Shown here: piece after piece, positions 28,706 to 37,820 of the stretch
Layout: every line of letters starts with the position of its first letter
Numbering within the stretch: the first letter of the stretch is position 1
Origin: Bradyrhizobium sp. CCBAU 53351
GTDB taxonomy: Bacteria; Pseudomonadota; Alphaproteobacteria; Rhizobiales; Xanthobacteraceae
Direction of reading: 5' to 3'
Length of the DNA: 64,000 nucleotides
Assembly: GCF_015291745.1 (NCBI RefSeq)
Contig: NZ_CP030060.1
Location: forward strand, 186,001 to 250,000
The notes under the pieces: model-generated
Databases searched by the model: none
What the model was told of the DNA's origin: nothing
What the model saw: only the letters and a program-made list of their open reading frames with translations
Translations under genes and position numbers: made by a program

Positions 28706-29941
28706 ATGACAGTCTTCGACGCCGCGTCTGCGTCCAACCGCTCCGAGTTTGCCGCACGCGTGAATCGAATTCAACCGTCGCAGAGTGGTGCTGCGGCCCA
28801 GCGAGTGCGGGAATTGCAGGCTCAGGGGCGAACAATTCTCAATCTGACCCAGGGTGAACCCGACTTCGACACACCCGATAATGTCGTGCAGGCTGCGCTC
28901 GCCGCCATGAAGAGGGGCGAGACGAAGTATACCAACACGGATGGTACGGCAGTCCTGAAAGAGACAATTGCGAAGAAATTCGCGCGTGAGAACGGCCTCT
29001 CCTACAAGGTCAGTCAAATTTCGGTCGCCAACGGCGCCAAACAAATCTTATTCAATGCGTTGGCGGCGACGTTGGATCACGGAGACGAGGTCATCATCCC
29101 GGCTCCGTACTGGGTGTCGTACCCGGAAATGGTGTCGTTCTTCGGTGGGGTACCCAAAATCGTCGCTTGCCCGGCGGCGAGGAACTTCAAGCTCGATCCG
29201 ATCGATTTGGAACGTGCGATCACGTCGAGGACTCGGTGGCTCCTCTTGAACTCGCCTTCTAATCCCACGGGGGCCGTATACACGCGCAGGGAGCTGGAGC
29301 CAATCATCGATGTATTGCGAAGAAATCCGCACGTCTGGCTCCTTAGCGACGACATATACGAGCATCTTGTCTATGACGGGCTCGAATATTGTACGCCGGC
29401 GGCGATCGATCAGTCCGTCGCGGAGCGAACCCTGGTCGTCAATGGCGTCTCGAAGGCCTATTGTATGACGGGTTGGCGCATCGGTTATGCCGCGGGTCCG
29501 GCGAAGTTGATATCCCAAATGGCGAAATTGCAATCTCAGGCCACGGCCAATCCATCGTCCATCAGCCAAGCTGCGGCCGTCGAGGCTTTGAACGGGCCGC
29601 AAGAGGGGCTTCGAGAGCGAGCAGAGAAATATCAACGACGGCGCAATCTGGTTCTGGAAGGACTCGCGTCCGTGCCCGGGTTGGCTTGCGACAAGCCGTC
29701 CGGCGCCTTTTACGTCTTCCCCTCCTGCCGCGACCTGATCGGAAAGCGGACCCCGGACGGAACCGTCCTTGCCGATGACAAGGACTTTTGCAAGTATCTC
29801 CTCGATGCCGAAGGGGTGGCGGTGGTGCACGGAGCGGCCTATGGCTTATCGCCCCACTTCAGAATCTCATATGCTACTGCGGACGAAACCTTAAAGGAGG
29901 CCTGTGTCCGCATAGCCCGGGCATGCAGTCGACTGAGTTGA
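28706..29941 (+). CDS. PLP-dependent aspartate/aromatic-type aminotransferase
   Basis: A 411-residue fold-type I aminotransferase. Family signatures: LTQGEPDFDTP near residue 48, NSPSNPTGAVYTRRELEPI in the middle, SDDIYEHLVYDG, and the PLP lysine in VNGVSKAYCMTGWRIGYAAGP; the substrate-binding arginine is in HFRISYA. Length fits AspC/ArAT-like enzymes. It stands alone after the carbonic anhydrase wreck, downstream of the amino-acid importer, and could deaminate the imported compound. Substrate not determined. Confidence 0.92.
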   Translation: MTVFDAASASNRSEFAARVNRIQPSQSGAAAQRVRELQAQGRTILNLTQGEPDFDTPDNVVQAALAAMKRGETKYTNTDGTAVLKETIAKKFARENGLSYKVSQISVANGAKQILFNALAATLDHGDEVIIPAPYWVSYPEMVSFFGGVPKIVACPAARNFKLDPIDLERAITSRTRWLLLNSPSNPTGAVYTRRELEPIIDVLRRNPHVWLLSDDIYEHLVYDGLEYCTPAAIDQSVAERTLVVNGVSKAYCMTGWRIGYAAGPAKLISQMAKLQSQATANPSSISQAAAVEALNGPQEGLRERAEKYQRRRNLVLEGLASVPGLACDKPSGAFYVFPSCRDLIGKRTPDGTVLADDKDFCKYLLDAEGVAVVHGAAYGLSPHFRISYATADETLKEACVRIARACSRLS

Positions 29942-30258
29942 TGCAGCTCGCTGCCCTGACAATACGTGTGGAGCGATGTCGGACCACATTCGAGCAGCTC
30001 ATATCGTTTTGCGGTTCATCGGGTCCGTGATGCGAAATGGAGATCTGCGACATGATGTCATCATTGCTCCAGGGCCGCATGAGCTCTCTAACCAGCGTTC
30101 TGTATCGCGGCCAAACGGGCGAACCGCCAAGATCAACTCATCGAGCTGGCCGCTGAGCTGGTCTTGCAAAACCGCCTCCACGAAAGTCGAGGTATTTGGT
30201 AGCTTGAAATAATACTACCAAATGGCTAGCCTCAAAGCGATCGACAAGGGAGGAAGTA
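29942..30258. other. Intergenic with operator candidate
   Basis: About 317 bases between the aminotransferase and the maleate isomerase-like gene. No gene seen. It contains the palindrome at 30194-30223, and GGAGG lies just before the ATG at 30259. Confidence 0.6.
30194..30223. promoter_or_regulatory. Shared palindromic operator candidate, copy C (maleate isomerase-Pot operon)
   Basis: Left arm ATTTGGTAGCTT and right arm ATACTACCAAAT, separated by GAAATA. Nine outer bases on each side are perfectly complementary. It ends 35 bases before the ATG at 30259. Arm length, spacer and inner sequence match the copies at 11185 and 18653. Confidence 0.65.
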
Positions 30259-31020
30259 ATGGCCGCCATTCGACGGATAGGTATCCTCGCGCCGCCGATA
30301 AATGTGGCTATGGAAACCGAGCTACCGTCCTACGTTCCTCCCAATGTCAAGCTCAATCACAACAGGCTCACCAAACCCGGCACCGCTATAGCGAAGGAAG
30401 CGCAGCTCGCTATGGCCAACTCGTTGGATCGAGCGGCCTCGGATCTCGCACAGGCGAATCCGGAGGTGATAGTTTACGGATGTACGAGTGCCAGCTTCCT
30501 AGAGGGGCTAGGCAACGAAGCCAAGCTAGCCGACCGCATCACGATGTTGACCGGAATTCCCGCTGTCACCACTTCAACAGCCGTCATCGAAGCCTTGAAG
30601 GCCGTTCGGGCGACCAGAGTATTCATGCTCACTCCCTATCCGGATCTAATCAACAAGGAAGAGGCCCTCTTTCTGCAGCACTATGGCTTCGGCGTGGAGG
30701 CCGTCGATTCCTTCTTTTGCGCAGATGGACGACAGATCCTGACCATCTCGTCGGCGGACGTTGCCTCCAAGGTGCTCTCAAGCCGTGAGGTCATTTCAAG
30801 GTGTGACGCCGTGTTTGTCAGTTGCACCAATTTGCTGGTGATGGATCAAATCGACCGATTGGAAAGGGAATTGAACCTGCCGGTTGTCACCTCGAACCAA
30901 GCCTCTCTTTGGGCGGCACTCCGAAGGATGAAGATCGATGTCACCTCAACGGGGGTAGGCCGCCTGTTCAAGGAGCGGCGGCCACAAGAAGCACCGGTAT
31001 TCGAGTTGAGCAATGCCTAA
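30259..31020 (+). CDS. Maleate isomerase / Asp-Glu racemase superfamily enzyme
   Basis: A 253-residue protein of the superfamily that contains maleate cis-trans isomerase, arylmalonate decarboxylase and Asp/Glu racemases. Both catalytic cysteines are visible: YGCTSASF near residue 75 and VSCTNLLV near residue 195. Single-domain length is normal. Its stop overlaps the start of the Pot-type ATPase gene, so it is co-translated with an importer and probably acts on what that importer brings in, such as a C4-C5 dicarboxylate or acidic amino acid. The ATG is preceded by GGGAGGAAGT. Confidence 0.85.
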   Translation: MAAIRRIGILAPPINVAMETELPSYVPPNVKLNHNRLTKPGTAIAKEAQLAMANSLDRAASDLAQANPEVIVYGCTSASFLEGLGNEAKLADRITMLTGIPAVTTSTAVIEALKAVRATRVFMLTPYPDLINKEEALFLQHYGFGVEAVDSFFCADGRQILTISSADVASKVLSSREVISRCDAVFVSCTNLLVMDQIDRLERELNLPVVTSNQASLWAALRRMKIDVTSTGVGRLFKERRPQEAPVFELSNA

Positions 31021-32170
31021 CCGCGCCGTCAGGATCGTCGAACCGCCAGCATGCTCGATCGATTCCGACGCGGATAGAGTGGCCGCGCTCGAAATCATCG
31101 AAGTGTCGAAACGATTTGGAGATAACTCGATCGTCGACAACTTGTCATTGACGGTCAAGCAGGGCGAATTTTTGACATTTTTGGGACCGTCAGGCTGCGG
31201 TAAATCAACGACCTTGCGCATGATCGCGGGGTTCGAGCAGCCGGACGCGGGATCAATCAAGATCGGCGGCCATGTGATGACGGGCGTTGCGCCTTATCGG
31301 CGTCCCGTCGGCTTGGTCTTCCAAGGTTTGGCGCTATTTCCGCACCTTACTGTCGAGGAGAACATCGCCTTCGGGCTGGCGGTGAAAAAGGTCAAACGCG
31401 ACGAAATCGTAGCAAGAGTACGCGAGGCGCTCGCGTTGGTGGATCTGAGCGAGCTCGGACGACGTCGGATACAACAGATATCGGGCGGTCAACGTCAACG
31501 CGTGGCCCTGGCGCGCGCGCTGGTCACTGGCCCGTCCGTTCTCCTGCTGGATGAGCCCTTCGGTGCACTGGACTTCAAGCTGCGCCGCCAGATGCAGATC
31601 GAATTGAAGCGTATCCAGCACCAAGTCGGCACAACATTCGTATTCGTGACTCATGATCAGGAAGAGGCGATGATCCTGTCGGATCGGATAGCCGTTTTCA
31701 ATCATGGAAAGCTCGAACAATTGGGCAGCGCGCGTGAGGTCTACGAGAACCCGAAGAATGCATTCGTCGGAGGCTTCCTCGGGGATATCAACATCTTCGT
31801 CGGCCACGTGCAGTCTCTCGAGAAAAACGGTGCGAGTCTGCACCTGAGCGAGGTCTCGGCCGACGCTCTGATAGTGGCAACTCCAGAGATGAAAATCGGC
31901 GCAGAAGTCGCGATATCGATTCGTCCCGAGAACGTACGTGTGGGACGCGAAGTGTGGGGTAACAGTTGTCTTATGGTCGGCCAGATCGTGGCGAACATCT
32001 ATATGGGCGCGACCGTCCGTCAAAGCGTTGTGGTCGACGACAAGGTCGTGGTGGTGGATACGACGGCCCGGCATGTGCAGCAGCAAGGCCTGCTTCCGGG
32101 AACTCAGGTCAAGTTGGCATGGGATTTGGAGGACGCCATCGTTTTCGCGAACAAGGAGGTGCGGAAGTGA
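31013..32170 (+). CDS. Spermidine/putrescine-type ABC ATPase (PotA-like)
   Basis: A 385-residue ATPase: Walker A GPSGCGKST, Q-loop GLVFQGLALFPHLTV, signature ISGGQRQR, Walker B VLLLDEPFGALD, then a C-terminal TOBE domain from about residue 290 (AEVAISIRPENVRVG). PotA-type importers carry polyamines, iron, sulfate or opine-like acids. It overlaps the isomerase gene by eight bases and the next gene by four. Confidence 0.92.
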   Translation: MPNRAVRIVEPPACSIDSDADRVAALEIIEVSKRFGDNSIVDNLSLTVKQGEFLTFLGPSGCGKSTTLRMIAGFEQPDAGSIKIGGHVMTGVAPYRRPVGLVFQGLALFPHLTVEENIAFGLAVKKVKRDEIVARVREALALVDLSELGRRRIQQISGGQRQRVALARALVTGPSVLLLDEPFGALDFKLRRQMQIELKRIQHQVGTTFVFVTHDQEEAMILSDRIAVFNHGKLEQLGSAREVYENPKNAFVGGFLGDINIFVGHVQSLEKNGASLHLSEVSADALIVATPEMKIGAEVAISIRPENVRVGREVWGNSCLMVGQIVANIYMGATVRQSVVVDDKVVVVDTTARHVQQQGLLPGTQVKLAWDLEDAIVFANKEVRK

Positions 32171-33213
32171 AGCACGCTGCCGGTCTATTGATGGCCCTGA
32201 GCTTGTTCAGCCTTTCGACGACGGTTGCGTGCGCCGCCGACGGAGAAGTTGTCATGGGCACCTGGGGAGGAGGCAACAGCGAGATGTGGCGAGAGAAAGT
32301 CGGCAAGCCGTTCTCCGCGTCGTCCGGTATCGTGGTCAAGATCCGCGACTGGTCGGATCCGGAGCCGACGTTAAGAGCCCAAGCGAGAAAACCTCAGTTC
32401 AACGTCGCACTGGGCACCTGCTACAACGCCGCAAATCTCCAAAAGGATGGATTGCTGGAAAGCTTTAAGAAGGAAGACTTCCCCGAACTGGCTAATTTCG
32501 AGAAGTCGTCCTATCTGATAGACCAGAACGGCGAAGTTTACGCTTTCGGCATCTACTTTCAGTATTACGGGGCCGCATTCAACAGCGATCAGGCAAAAGC
32601 GTCAGACTTCGAGTCCTGGCGGGCATTGGCCGACCCGAAATTCAAGGATAAAGTCGCTATCGCCCGGCCGATCTATGCTGCTCCCAATGATTTGGTTCTC
32701 TTTGCGAAAGTCGGAGGGGGCGACGAAAACAACATTCAGCCCGGCATTCCTCTGCTTACGTCGATCGCGCGTAATGCTCTGACTGTCACGAACTCCACTG
32801 CTCAGATGAATGCCCTGCTGTCGCGCGGAGAGGTCACGGCGGGAGCCTACTATTCGAGCCGCGTCTGGACCATGCGGGCTTCCGGTGTAAAGAACGTCGA
32901 TATCACAATACCCTCCGAAGGAGGATTGCTGCTGTCATATTTCTTGATCGTGCCGAAAGGCGCGAAGAATCTGGACGCCGTGAAAGCCTGGATAAACTAT
33001 GCTTTAAGGCCAGCACCAGAATTGGCCATGCTTGATGCGTCTGGCTTCCTACCGCTCAATCAAACTGCCGCGCTTAGCCAGGAACAGCTCAAGGAGGTTG
33101 GTTCGCCGCAATCGTTGCGTTCGAAACTTTACCAGCCAGACTGTTCGGTGCTTGCCGCGAACCAGGAGAAGCGGGTCAATTTGGTCGAACAAATCTACTC
33201 TCAGGTCAAGTAA
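32167..33213 (+). CDS. Spermidine/putrescine-type ABC substrate-binding protein (PotD-like)
   Basis: A 348-residue family 1-type binding protein with an N-terminal signal peptide (LLMALSLFSLSTTVACA). It opens with VVMGTWGGGNSEMW, the typical start of PotD-related mature proteins. The GTG at 32167 overlaps the ATPase stop and the first residues after it (KHAAG) give a good signal peptide; farther upstream starts lie inside the ATPase gene. Ligand unknown; the isomerase context points to a small acid or its amide. Confidence 0.88.
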   Translation: MKHAAGLLMALSLFSLSTTVACAADGEVVMGTWGGGNSEMWREKVGKPFSASSGIVVKIRDWSDPEPTLRAQARKPQFNVALGTCYNAANLQKDGLLESFKKEDFPELANFEKSSYLIDQNGEVYAFGIYFQYYGAAFNSDQAKASDFESWRALADPKFKDKVAIARPIYAAPNDLVLFAKVGGGDENNIQPGIPLLTSIARNALTVTNSTAQMNALLSRGEVTAGAYYSSRVWTMRASGVKNVDITIPSEGGLLLSYFLIVPKGAKNLDAVKAWINYALRPAPELAMLDASGFLPLNQTAALSQEQLKEVGSPQSLRSKLYQPDCSVLAANQEKRVNLVEQIYSQVK

Positions 33214-33239
33214 GCAATAAATTGGAAAGCGGCGGGTCA

Positions 33240-34136
33240 ATGACGGATGTCGGAACTGAGAGGACGACCCGGCGGCACAGCGGCAGCGGAATGTTGTTCA
33301 AGGCGCGGCCGGTAAAAGTCGACTCCCAATTTCTTCTTCTCGTTCCAACTAGCGTACCGTTGATGCTTCTGGCGATCGGTGTCATCTCACTCGTGGTCGG
33401 CTCGTTCACGTCGAACAACGAATTGAGCTTCGCGCAATACCAGGCAGTCTTGGCGCGTAAAGATTACATTGAGACTCTTTATCGAACGATTTGGTTGGCC
33501 GGTCTCACGACCTCGATTTCGCTCCTGATAAGCTATCCCACTGCCTACTGGATCGCGCGATATCCGGGAAGGCGCGACATCTTTCTCATCATTCTGATGA
33601 TGCCCTGGTTGGTAAGCGTCGTCGTGCGAACGTACGGCTGGATAGTGATCCTGGGCAAGAAAGGGGTCATTAGCCAGGCGTTGATGTCATCAGGCCTGAT
33701 CGCGGGTCCATTAGAAATCCTGTTCAGTCCGACCGCCATCGTGATCGGGCTGGTTCATGTATTCTCACCCTTCATGATCCTTGCGATAGTGACAGTTCTG
33801 ATCCGGCTGGACAAATCACTGGAGGAGGCGGCAGCCAGTCTCGGCGCGGGACCGTTTGAAACGTTCCGCAGGGTACTGTTGCCGTTGAGCTTTCCTGGGA
33901 TCGTGACGGGCAGCATCATCGTGTTTCTGATGTCAATGGGATCGGTGGTCACTCCTCTGTTGCTCGGCAGCATGCGTGACAAGATGCTTGGTGCGCAAAT
34001 TTATCAAGATGTCTTTCAACTCTTCAATTTTCCGAAGGCCGCGGCGCTAGCGATGATTCTTTGCGTCGCTGCCCTGGCGGTCGTGCTGCCTCTGCAGCTA
34101 CTCGAGGCTCGTGCGAAGAAAAGTGCGGCCTCTTAG
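33240..34136 (+). CDS. Spermidine/putrescine-type ABC permease (PotB-like)
   Basis: A 298-residue inner-membrane permease with about six hydrophobic segments. The coupling loop reads LEEAAASLGAGPFETFRRVLLPLSFP. I start it at ATG 33240 and not at the in-frame TTG at 33222. It is followed ten bases later by the partner permease. Confidence 0.9.
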   Translation: MTDVGTERTTRRHSGSGMLFKARPVKVDSQFLLLVPTSVPLMLLAIGVISLVVGSFTSNNELSFAQYQAVLARKDYIETLYRTIWLAGLTTSISLLISYPTAYWIARYPGRRDIFLIILMMPWLVSVVVRTYGWIVILGKKGVISQALMSSGLIAGPLEILFSPTAIVIGLVHVFSPFMILAIVTVLIRLDKSLEEAAASLGAGPFETFRRVLLPLSFPGIVTGSIIVFLMSMGSVVTPLLLGSMRDKMLGAQIYQDVFQLFNFPKAAALAMILCVAALAVVLPLQLLEARAKKSAAS

Positions 34137-34145
34137 GGAGGTAGG

Positions 34146-34946
34146 ATGAAAGTCGCTTGCCGCATAGTCGCCGTCCTAGTGCTCGCCTTTTTGCTCGCAC
34201 CGATTGTGGTCGTGGTGCTGTCCTCATTCTTCGAGTCGGGATTCATCGAAGTTCCGCTCAGCCAGCCTTCACTGAAGTGGTACAGTCAATTCTTCAGTAG
34301 CGACGAGTGGATTTTAACGGCGGCCGACAGCGTCGTCATTGCTTTTGTTGTCGCGGTGGCGAGCACTGCCCTAGCGCTGACAACCGCATTGGTGACCGCG
34401 CGCCGCCATTTTTGGGGCCGCGCATCATTCGAGTTCATGATTTTGGTGCCGCTGGTATTGCCGCACGCCGCAATGGGTGTCGTGATGCTGACCGTGATCG
34501 GATCGCTCGGCTGGAATGGAACGTATAGCGGCATTGTGCTGGCCCATACAATCCTAGCGTTACCCTTCGCTTATCGACCGATCCTGAACAACATGCGGAG
34601 CCTTGAGAAGGATGTCGAGGAGGCGGCGATGAATCTGGGCGCGACGCCCGTCGTGATGTTCTTCAAGGTTATTCTTCCACTGATGCGGCCGGGCATTGTC
34701 ACGGCACTCATCTTCAGTTTTATCATTTCGTTCGACGAGTCGACCGTGACGCTCTTCCTAATCGGACCCGACGCCACAACTCTGCCAGTCAAGATTTTTG
34801 CCGCGATACAGGAGGACGCAAGTCCGATTATATCGGCAATTTCGACGATGTTGATCGGAGCAACCGTCTTTGTACTGATCGCTGTGCAGAGGTTGGTTGG
34901 CTTGGAGGCGTTTGCTGAGGCCGAGGGAGGGCCAGGCCGGCGATAG
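34146..34946 (+). CDS. Spermidine/putrescine-type ABC permease (PotC-like)
   Basis: A 266-residue permease; the first membrane segment is CRIVAVLVLAFLLAPIVVVVL and the coupling loop is VEEAAMNLGATPVVMFFKVILPL. AGGGAGGTAGG lies just before its ATG. It closes the isomerase-Pot operon; a weak stem (TGACGGC at 34996, GCCGTCA at 35017) follows but lacks a T-run. Confidence 0.9.
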   Translation: MKVACRIVAVLVLAFLLAPIVVVVLSSFFESGFIEVPLSQPSLKWYSQFFSSDEWILTAADSVVIAFVVAVASTALALTTALVTARRHFWGRASFEFMILVPLVLPHAAMGVVMLTVIGSLGWNGTYSGIVLAHTILALPFAYRPILNNMRSLEKDVEEAAMNLGATPVVMFFKVILPLMRPGIVTALIFSFIISFDESTVTLFLIGPDATTLPVKIFAAIQEDASPIISAISTMLIGATVFVLIAVQRLVGLEAFAEAEGGPGRR

Positions 34947-35203
34947 CAACGGCTGCTGTGTAGAAGGCGTCCGGTCTCTTCCGACAGGAGGTGCTTGACG
35001 GCGGAAAAAAGAAGCTGCCGTCAGCCGGGGCTATATGCATCATATGCATGAAAGTAGGTACTTTTGTTATTGGCGTTGTTTTGGCGAACTGTTTTTAGTG
35101 TTGCCCAGCATATGGCTGGCACGCAGCTCCATCGAGGATCGATGGCTGAATGGCTTCGACGTTTGCGACGCAAGAAGATGAGTCTTGGAGACGAAAAGGA
35201 GCC

Positions 35204-35680
35204 ATGAAAAGCGAAGACTTCAAGATGATCTCAAAGCTCATTGGCTTGATGCATGGATCAGGGGTCGAGGAGCTGGAAGCATCCGACGGAGACTTGCGCG
35301 TAAAGATCACGATGTTTGCGGCCGCACAGGGTAGGCAGGAAATGCATGGGGCGGCGCCTTCCGATCCGCCAGTTGATGCGACCGTGTCGAACGAAGCCGT
35401 CGACGAAACGACGTCGTTCGTCTGCGCTTCAATGCAGGGCATTTTCCATCGCGCGCCCGCGCCGGGTGCCGAACCTTTCGTAGTAGTTGGAAGCCGGATC
35501 TCCACAGGTCAGCAGGTCGGCATCATCGAAGCGATGAAGCTCTTCACTCCACTGCTCGCTCCGACAGCCGGTGTAATCGAGCAAATATTGGTGGAAAACG
35601 GAGTGGAAGTGCAGGCCGAACGGCCATTGTTCAAGGTGAAGTGCAATAGCAATACCAGTAGCGATGGCGAAGCGACATGA
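35204..35680 (+). CDS. Biotin carboxyl carrier protein (AccB-like), with biotinyl lysine
   Basis: A 158-residue carrier protein. The N-terminal part (EDFKMISKLIGLMHGSGVEELE) and the acidic/proline linker are AccB-like; the C-terminal lipoyl-type domain has the biotin-acceptor motif IIEAMKLF with its lysine, then LAPTAGVIEQI. The ATG at 35204 is preceded by AAAAGGAGCC. It is the first gene of a six-gene set with pxpB, pxpC, a second carrier, pxpA and accC; stop and next start overlap. It probably carries carboxybiotin between the AccC-like and PxpBC-like subunits. Confidence 0.9.
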   Translation: MKSEDFKMISKLIGLMHGSGVEELEASDGDLRVKITMFAAAQGRQEMHGAAPSDPPVDATVSNEAVDETTSFVCASMQGIFHRAPAPGAEPFVVVGSRISTGQQVGIIEAMKLFTPLLAPTAGVIEQILVENGVEVQAERPLFKVKCNSNTSSDGEAT

Positions 35681-36381
35681 AGCCTTCCAGGCCGATAGAG
35701 TTTGCAAACCCGCAGGTGAGCTTGTGCGGAAGTGCGGCGCTCTTGTTCGATGCGGAGGGGCCGATGTGTCTACCCACACAGGAGCGTATCTGGACTCTTA
35801 GCAAGCAGGTCGGTCAATGGGACGTGGTTGTCGATACTCAAGTCGGTATGAATAATCTTCTCGTCCTGTTCGACTCTTCGAAGGCCGATCCGGAAGCACT
35901 TGCATCGAGACTTCTGGAGAGCTGGAGGAAAGTTGAACCGGGCGGTCCACAAGGGAAGCTTCTTGAGGTTGGTGTCGTTTATGGAGGCGATCGCGGCATG
36001 GACCTTGGTGAACTGGCTGCTCATCACGGTATCGATCCGGAGACCGTCGTAAAGCTGCATTCCACTCCGGAATATGTCGTGTTCGCGCCCTCCACGACGC
36101 CGGGATTCGGCTATCTCTTCGGTTTAGACCCACGTCTCTTCACACCTCGAAGAAAGGTGCCCGTGGTGCGTCCGTTTGGGGGAAATGTGACGATCGGGGG
36201 CGGGCAATCAAATCTTGGAAATCCTCGCGGCGCCGGTGGGCCACCGACGTTTCCGACCGGCTGGTACGTCATCGGGCACGTACCGGAGGCGCCGGTGCCG
36301 TTTGATCTAAGTCGCAATCCGCCAAATCTTCTCGATGTCGGTGATCGAATTCGCTTCCGCGTGGAGCGCATAGAGAGATGA
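35677..36381 (+). CDS. PxpB/KipI-like subunit (AHS1 domain)
   Basis: A 234-residue protein with the allophanate hydrolase subunit 1/KipI fold. PxpB and PxpC are parts of bacterial 5-oxoprolinase and are related to the carboxyltransferase domain of urea carboxylase. The conserved STPEYVVF ... TTPGFGYLFGLDPRL region and the late GWYVIGHVPEAPVPFD region are visible, but the usual PGGW motif reads PTGW, so the active-site loop has drifted. It overlaps both neighbours by four bases. Confidence 0.87.
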   Translation: MKPSRPIEFANPQVSLCGSAALLFDAEGPMCLPTQERIWTLSKQVGQWDVVVDTQVGMNNLLVLFDSSKADPEALASRLLESWRKVEPGGPQGKLLEVGVVYGGDRGMDLGELAAHHGIDPETVVKLHSTPEYVVFAPSTTPGFGYLFGLDPRLFTPRRKVPVVRPFGGNVTIGGGQSNLGNPRGAGGPPTFPTGWYVIGHVPEAPVPFDLSRNPPNLLDVGDRIRFRVERIER

Positions 36382-37382
36382 TTGAGGTTGTTCAGACTCC
36401 GCCGCTCAACTCCGTGCAGGATGACGGCCGTGTCGGCTTTCGAGGATTTGGGATTGGACGATCCGGGGCGATGGATCACGTGGCCTTGGCGGCGGCCAAT
36501 GCGCTTTTGGGAAACGAGGAGAACGCGGCCGCCATCGAACTGCAATTGTATCCGTTCGCGGTGAAGTTTCATTCTGACACTCTTTTTGTGCTTACAGGCG
36601 CGACAGCTCGTGCAAAGCTCGATGGCGTGGCGGTACTTCCTTGGTGGGTGACGCCGGCTCGCGGCGGCCAAAAGCTTGTGGTGTCCGAGCCGGTGGACGG
36701 TTTGCGGACGTATTTGGCGATCGCCGGTGGCGTCGAAGTTCCCGTAATACTCGGATCTCGCAGTACGCAGCTGCGCGATGGCTTCGGCGGCTTTGAAGGG
36801 CGCTCGCTTAAGGCCGGAGACCAATTGGAGGTAGGGCACGCCGCTCCGGTCACTCTGCGGGATTTAGGAGGATATGGCGCCAGTCCAGCCTTGTCTGAGC
36901 TGCCGTCGGCGACGTGGGCGGGCAGCAGCCCGGGGGGAGTCATCCTCCGCGTCATTACGGCATCGGAGTACGACCTGTTCGACGAATCCTCCAAAACCGC
37001 CTTTTGGACCACACCTTGGACGATTTCCACGAAAAGCAGCCGGATGGGCTATCATCTTACGGGCGCGACACTGTGCCGGACGCATGACGTGGAAATGAGG
37101 TCGCACCCGATCGTACCTGGCGTCATTCAGGTGCCGCCTTCCGGTGATCCGGTGATACAACTGGCGGACGGTAACTCTGCGGGCGGTTACCCGAAGATTG
37201 GTGTCGTCATCGAGCCCGATCTTTGGCGGATTGGGCAAGCAAGGCCAGGCCAGTGTCTTCACTTCGTTCGGTGCAGCTTCGCCGAAGCTCGCGATGTCGA
37301 GAGGGTGACGCGCAGCTACATCGAGGAGATCCGACGGTTGGCAAAGTTTTGTAGGTGTTCCCCGCGAGCGAAGCTCCCATGA
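36378..37382 (+). CDS. PxpC/KipA-like subunit (AHS2 domain)
   Basis: A 334-residue protein with the allophanate hydrolase subunit 2/KipA fold: SVQDDGRVGFRGFGIGRSGAMDH near the start, YLAIAGGVEVPVILGSRST near the middle and SHPIVPGVIQVPPSGDPVI toward the end are all diagnostic. It normally pairs with PxpB. Its stop overlaps the ATG of the second carrier gene. The presence of both carboxyltransferase-like subunits beside AccB and AccC supports a biotin-dependent reaction. Confidence 0.9.
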   Translation: MIEVVQTPPLNSVQDDGRVGFRGFGIGRSGAMDHVALAAANALLGNEENAAAIELQLYPFAVKFHSDTLFVLTGATARAKLDGVAVLPWWVTPARGGQKLVVSEPVDGLRTYLAIAGGVEVPVILGSRSTQLRDGFGGFEGRSLKAGDQLEVGHAAPVTLRDLGGYGASPALSELPSATWAGSSPGGVILRVITASEYDLFDESSKTAFWTTPWTISTKSSRMGYHLTGATLCRTHDVEMRSHPIVPGVIQVPPSGDPVIQLADGNSAGGYPKIGVVIEPDLWRIGQARPGQCLHFVRCSFAEARDVERVTRSYIEEIRRLAKFCRCSPRAKLP

Positions 37383-37792
37383 GCATCGAGTCTTGGGAAT
37401 TAGCGGAGTTGATCGCCCAAATGAAACGGGCAGGCGTGAAAGAGTTGGAGGCGCAACGCGGAGAGAGTTCGATCCGCCTCTCTCTGGGCCGGCACAACCG
37501 CAAAATGGTGGGGACGAGAGCGCTAGAGCTGGCTGGCGTCGAGCGGACCGACGCAGCCACGTTCGTTCGGGCTCCTGCTGTGGGTAGGTTCTCGAATAGA
37601 CACCCGTTGGGAGAGGCGACGACCGTAGGAGATCACGTTCAAGAAGGTGACTTGCTCGGGGTGATCGCTATCGGACCAATCTTCAGGCCGGTGATCGCGC
37701 CCGTCGCCGGTCGTGTGATCGAGCAGGTCTGCCGCAGTGAGAGCGACGTCGAATACGGAACGACGCTATACCGCATAATGGCATCGGGCTGA
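37379..37792 (+). CDS. Second biotin-carrier-like protein lacking the biotinyl lysine
   Basis: A 137-residue AccB-like protein. The N-terminal half (ESWELAELIAQMKRAGVKELE) clearly resembles the carrier encoded at 35204, and the C-terminal domain keeps the lipoyl-type pattern (VRAPAVGRF, VQEGDLLG, RPVIAPVAGRVIEQV). Where biotin acceptors have EAMK the sequence reads AIGPIF, so there is no lysine to biotinylate. It cannot act as a normal carrier and may be structural or regulatory. The start overlaps the pxpC stop. Confidence 0.85.
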   Translation: MSIESWELAELIAQMKRAGVKELEAQRGESSIRLSLGRHNRKMVGTRALELAGVERTDAATFVRAPAVGRFSNRHPLGEATTVGDHVQEGDLLGVIAIGPIFRPVIAPVAGRVIEQVCRSESDVEYGTTLYRIMASG

Positions 37793-37820
37793 AACGAAGG
37801 TCCTGCCGAAAGGAGCACCC

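Noticed and set aside
34996..35023. Stem-loop after the PotC-like gene as a terminator
   Set aside because: Seven-base stem with a 14-base loop and no T-run; too weak to list as terminator.
35051..35064. AAAGTA-GG-TACTTT and nearby ATGCAT repeats before accB as operator
   Set aside because: Short AT-rich palindromes in a promoter region without a second copy elsewhere; insufficient to call a site.
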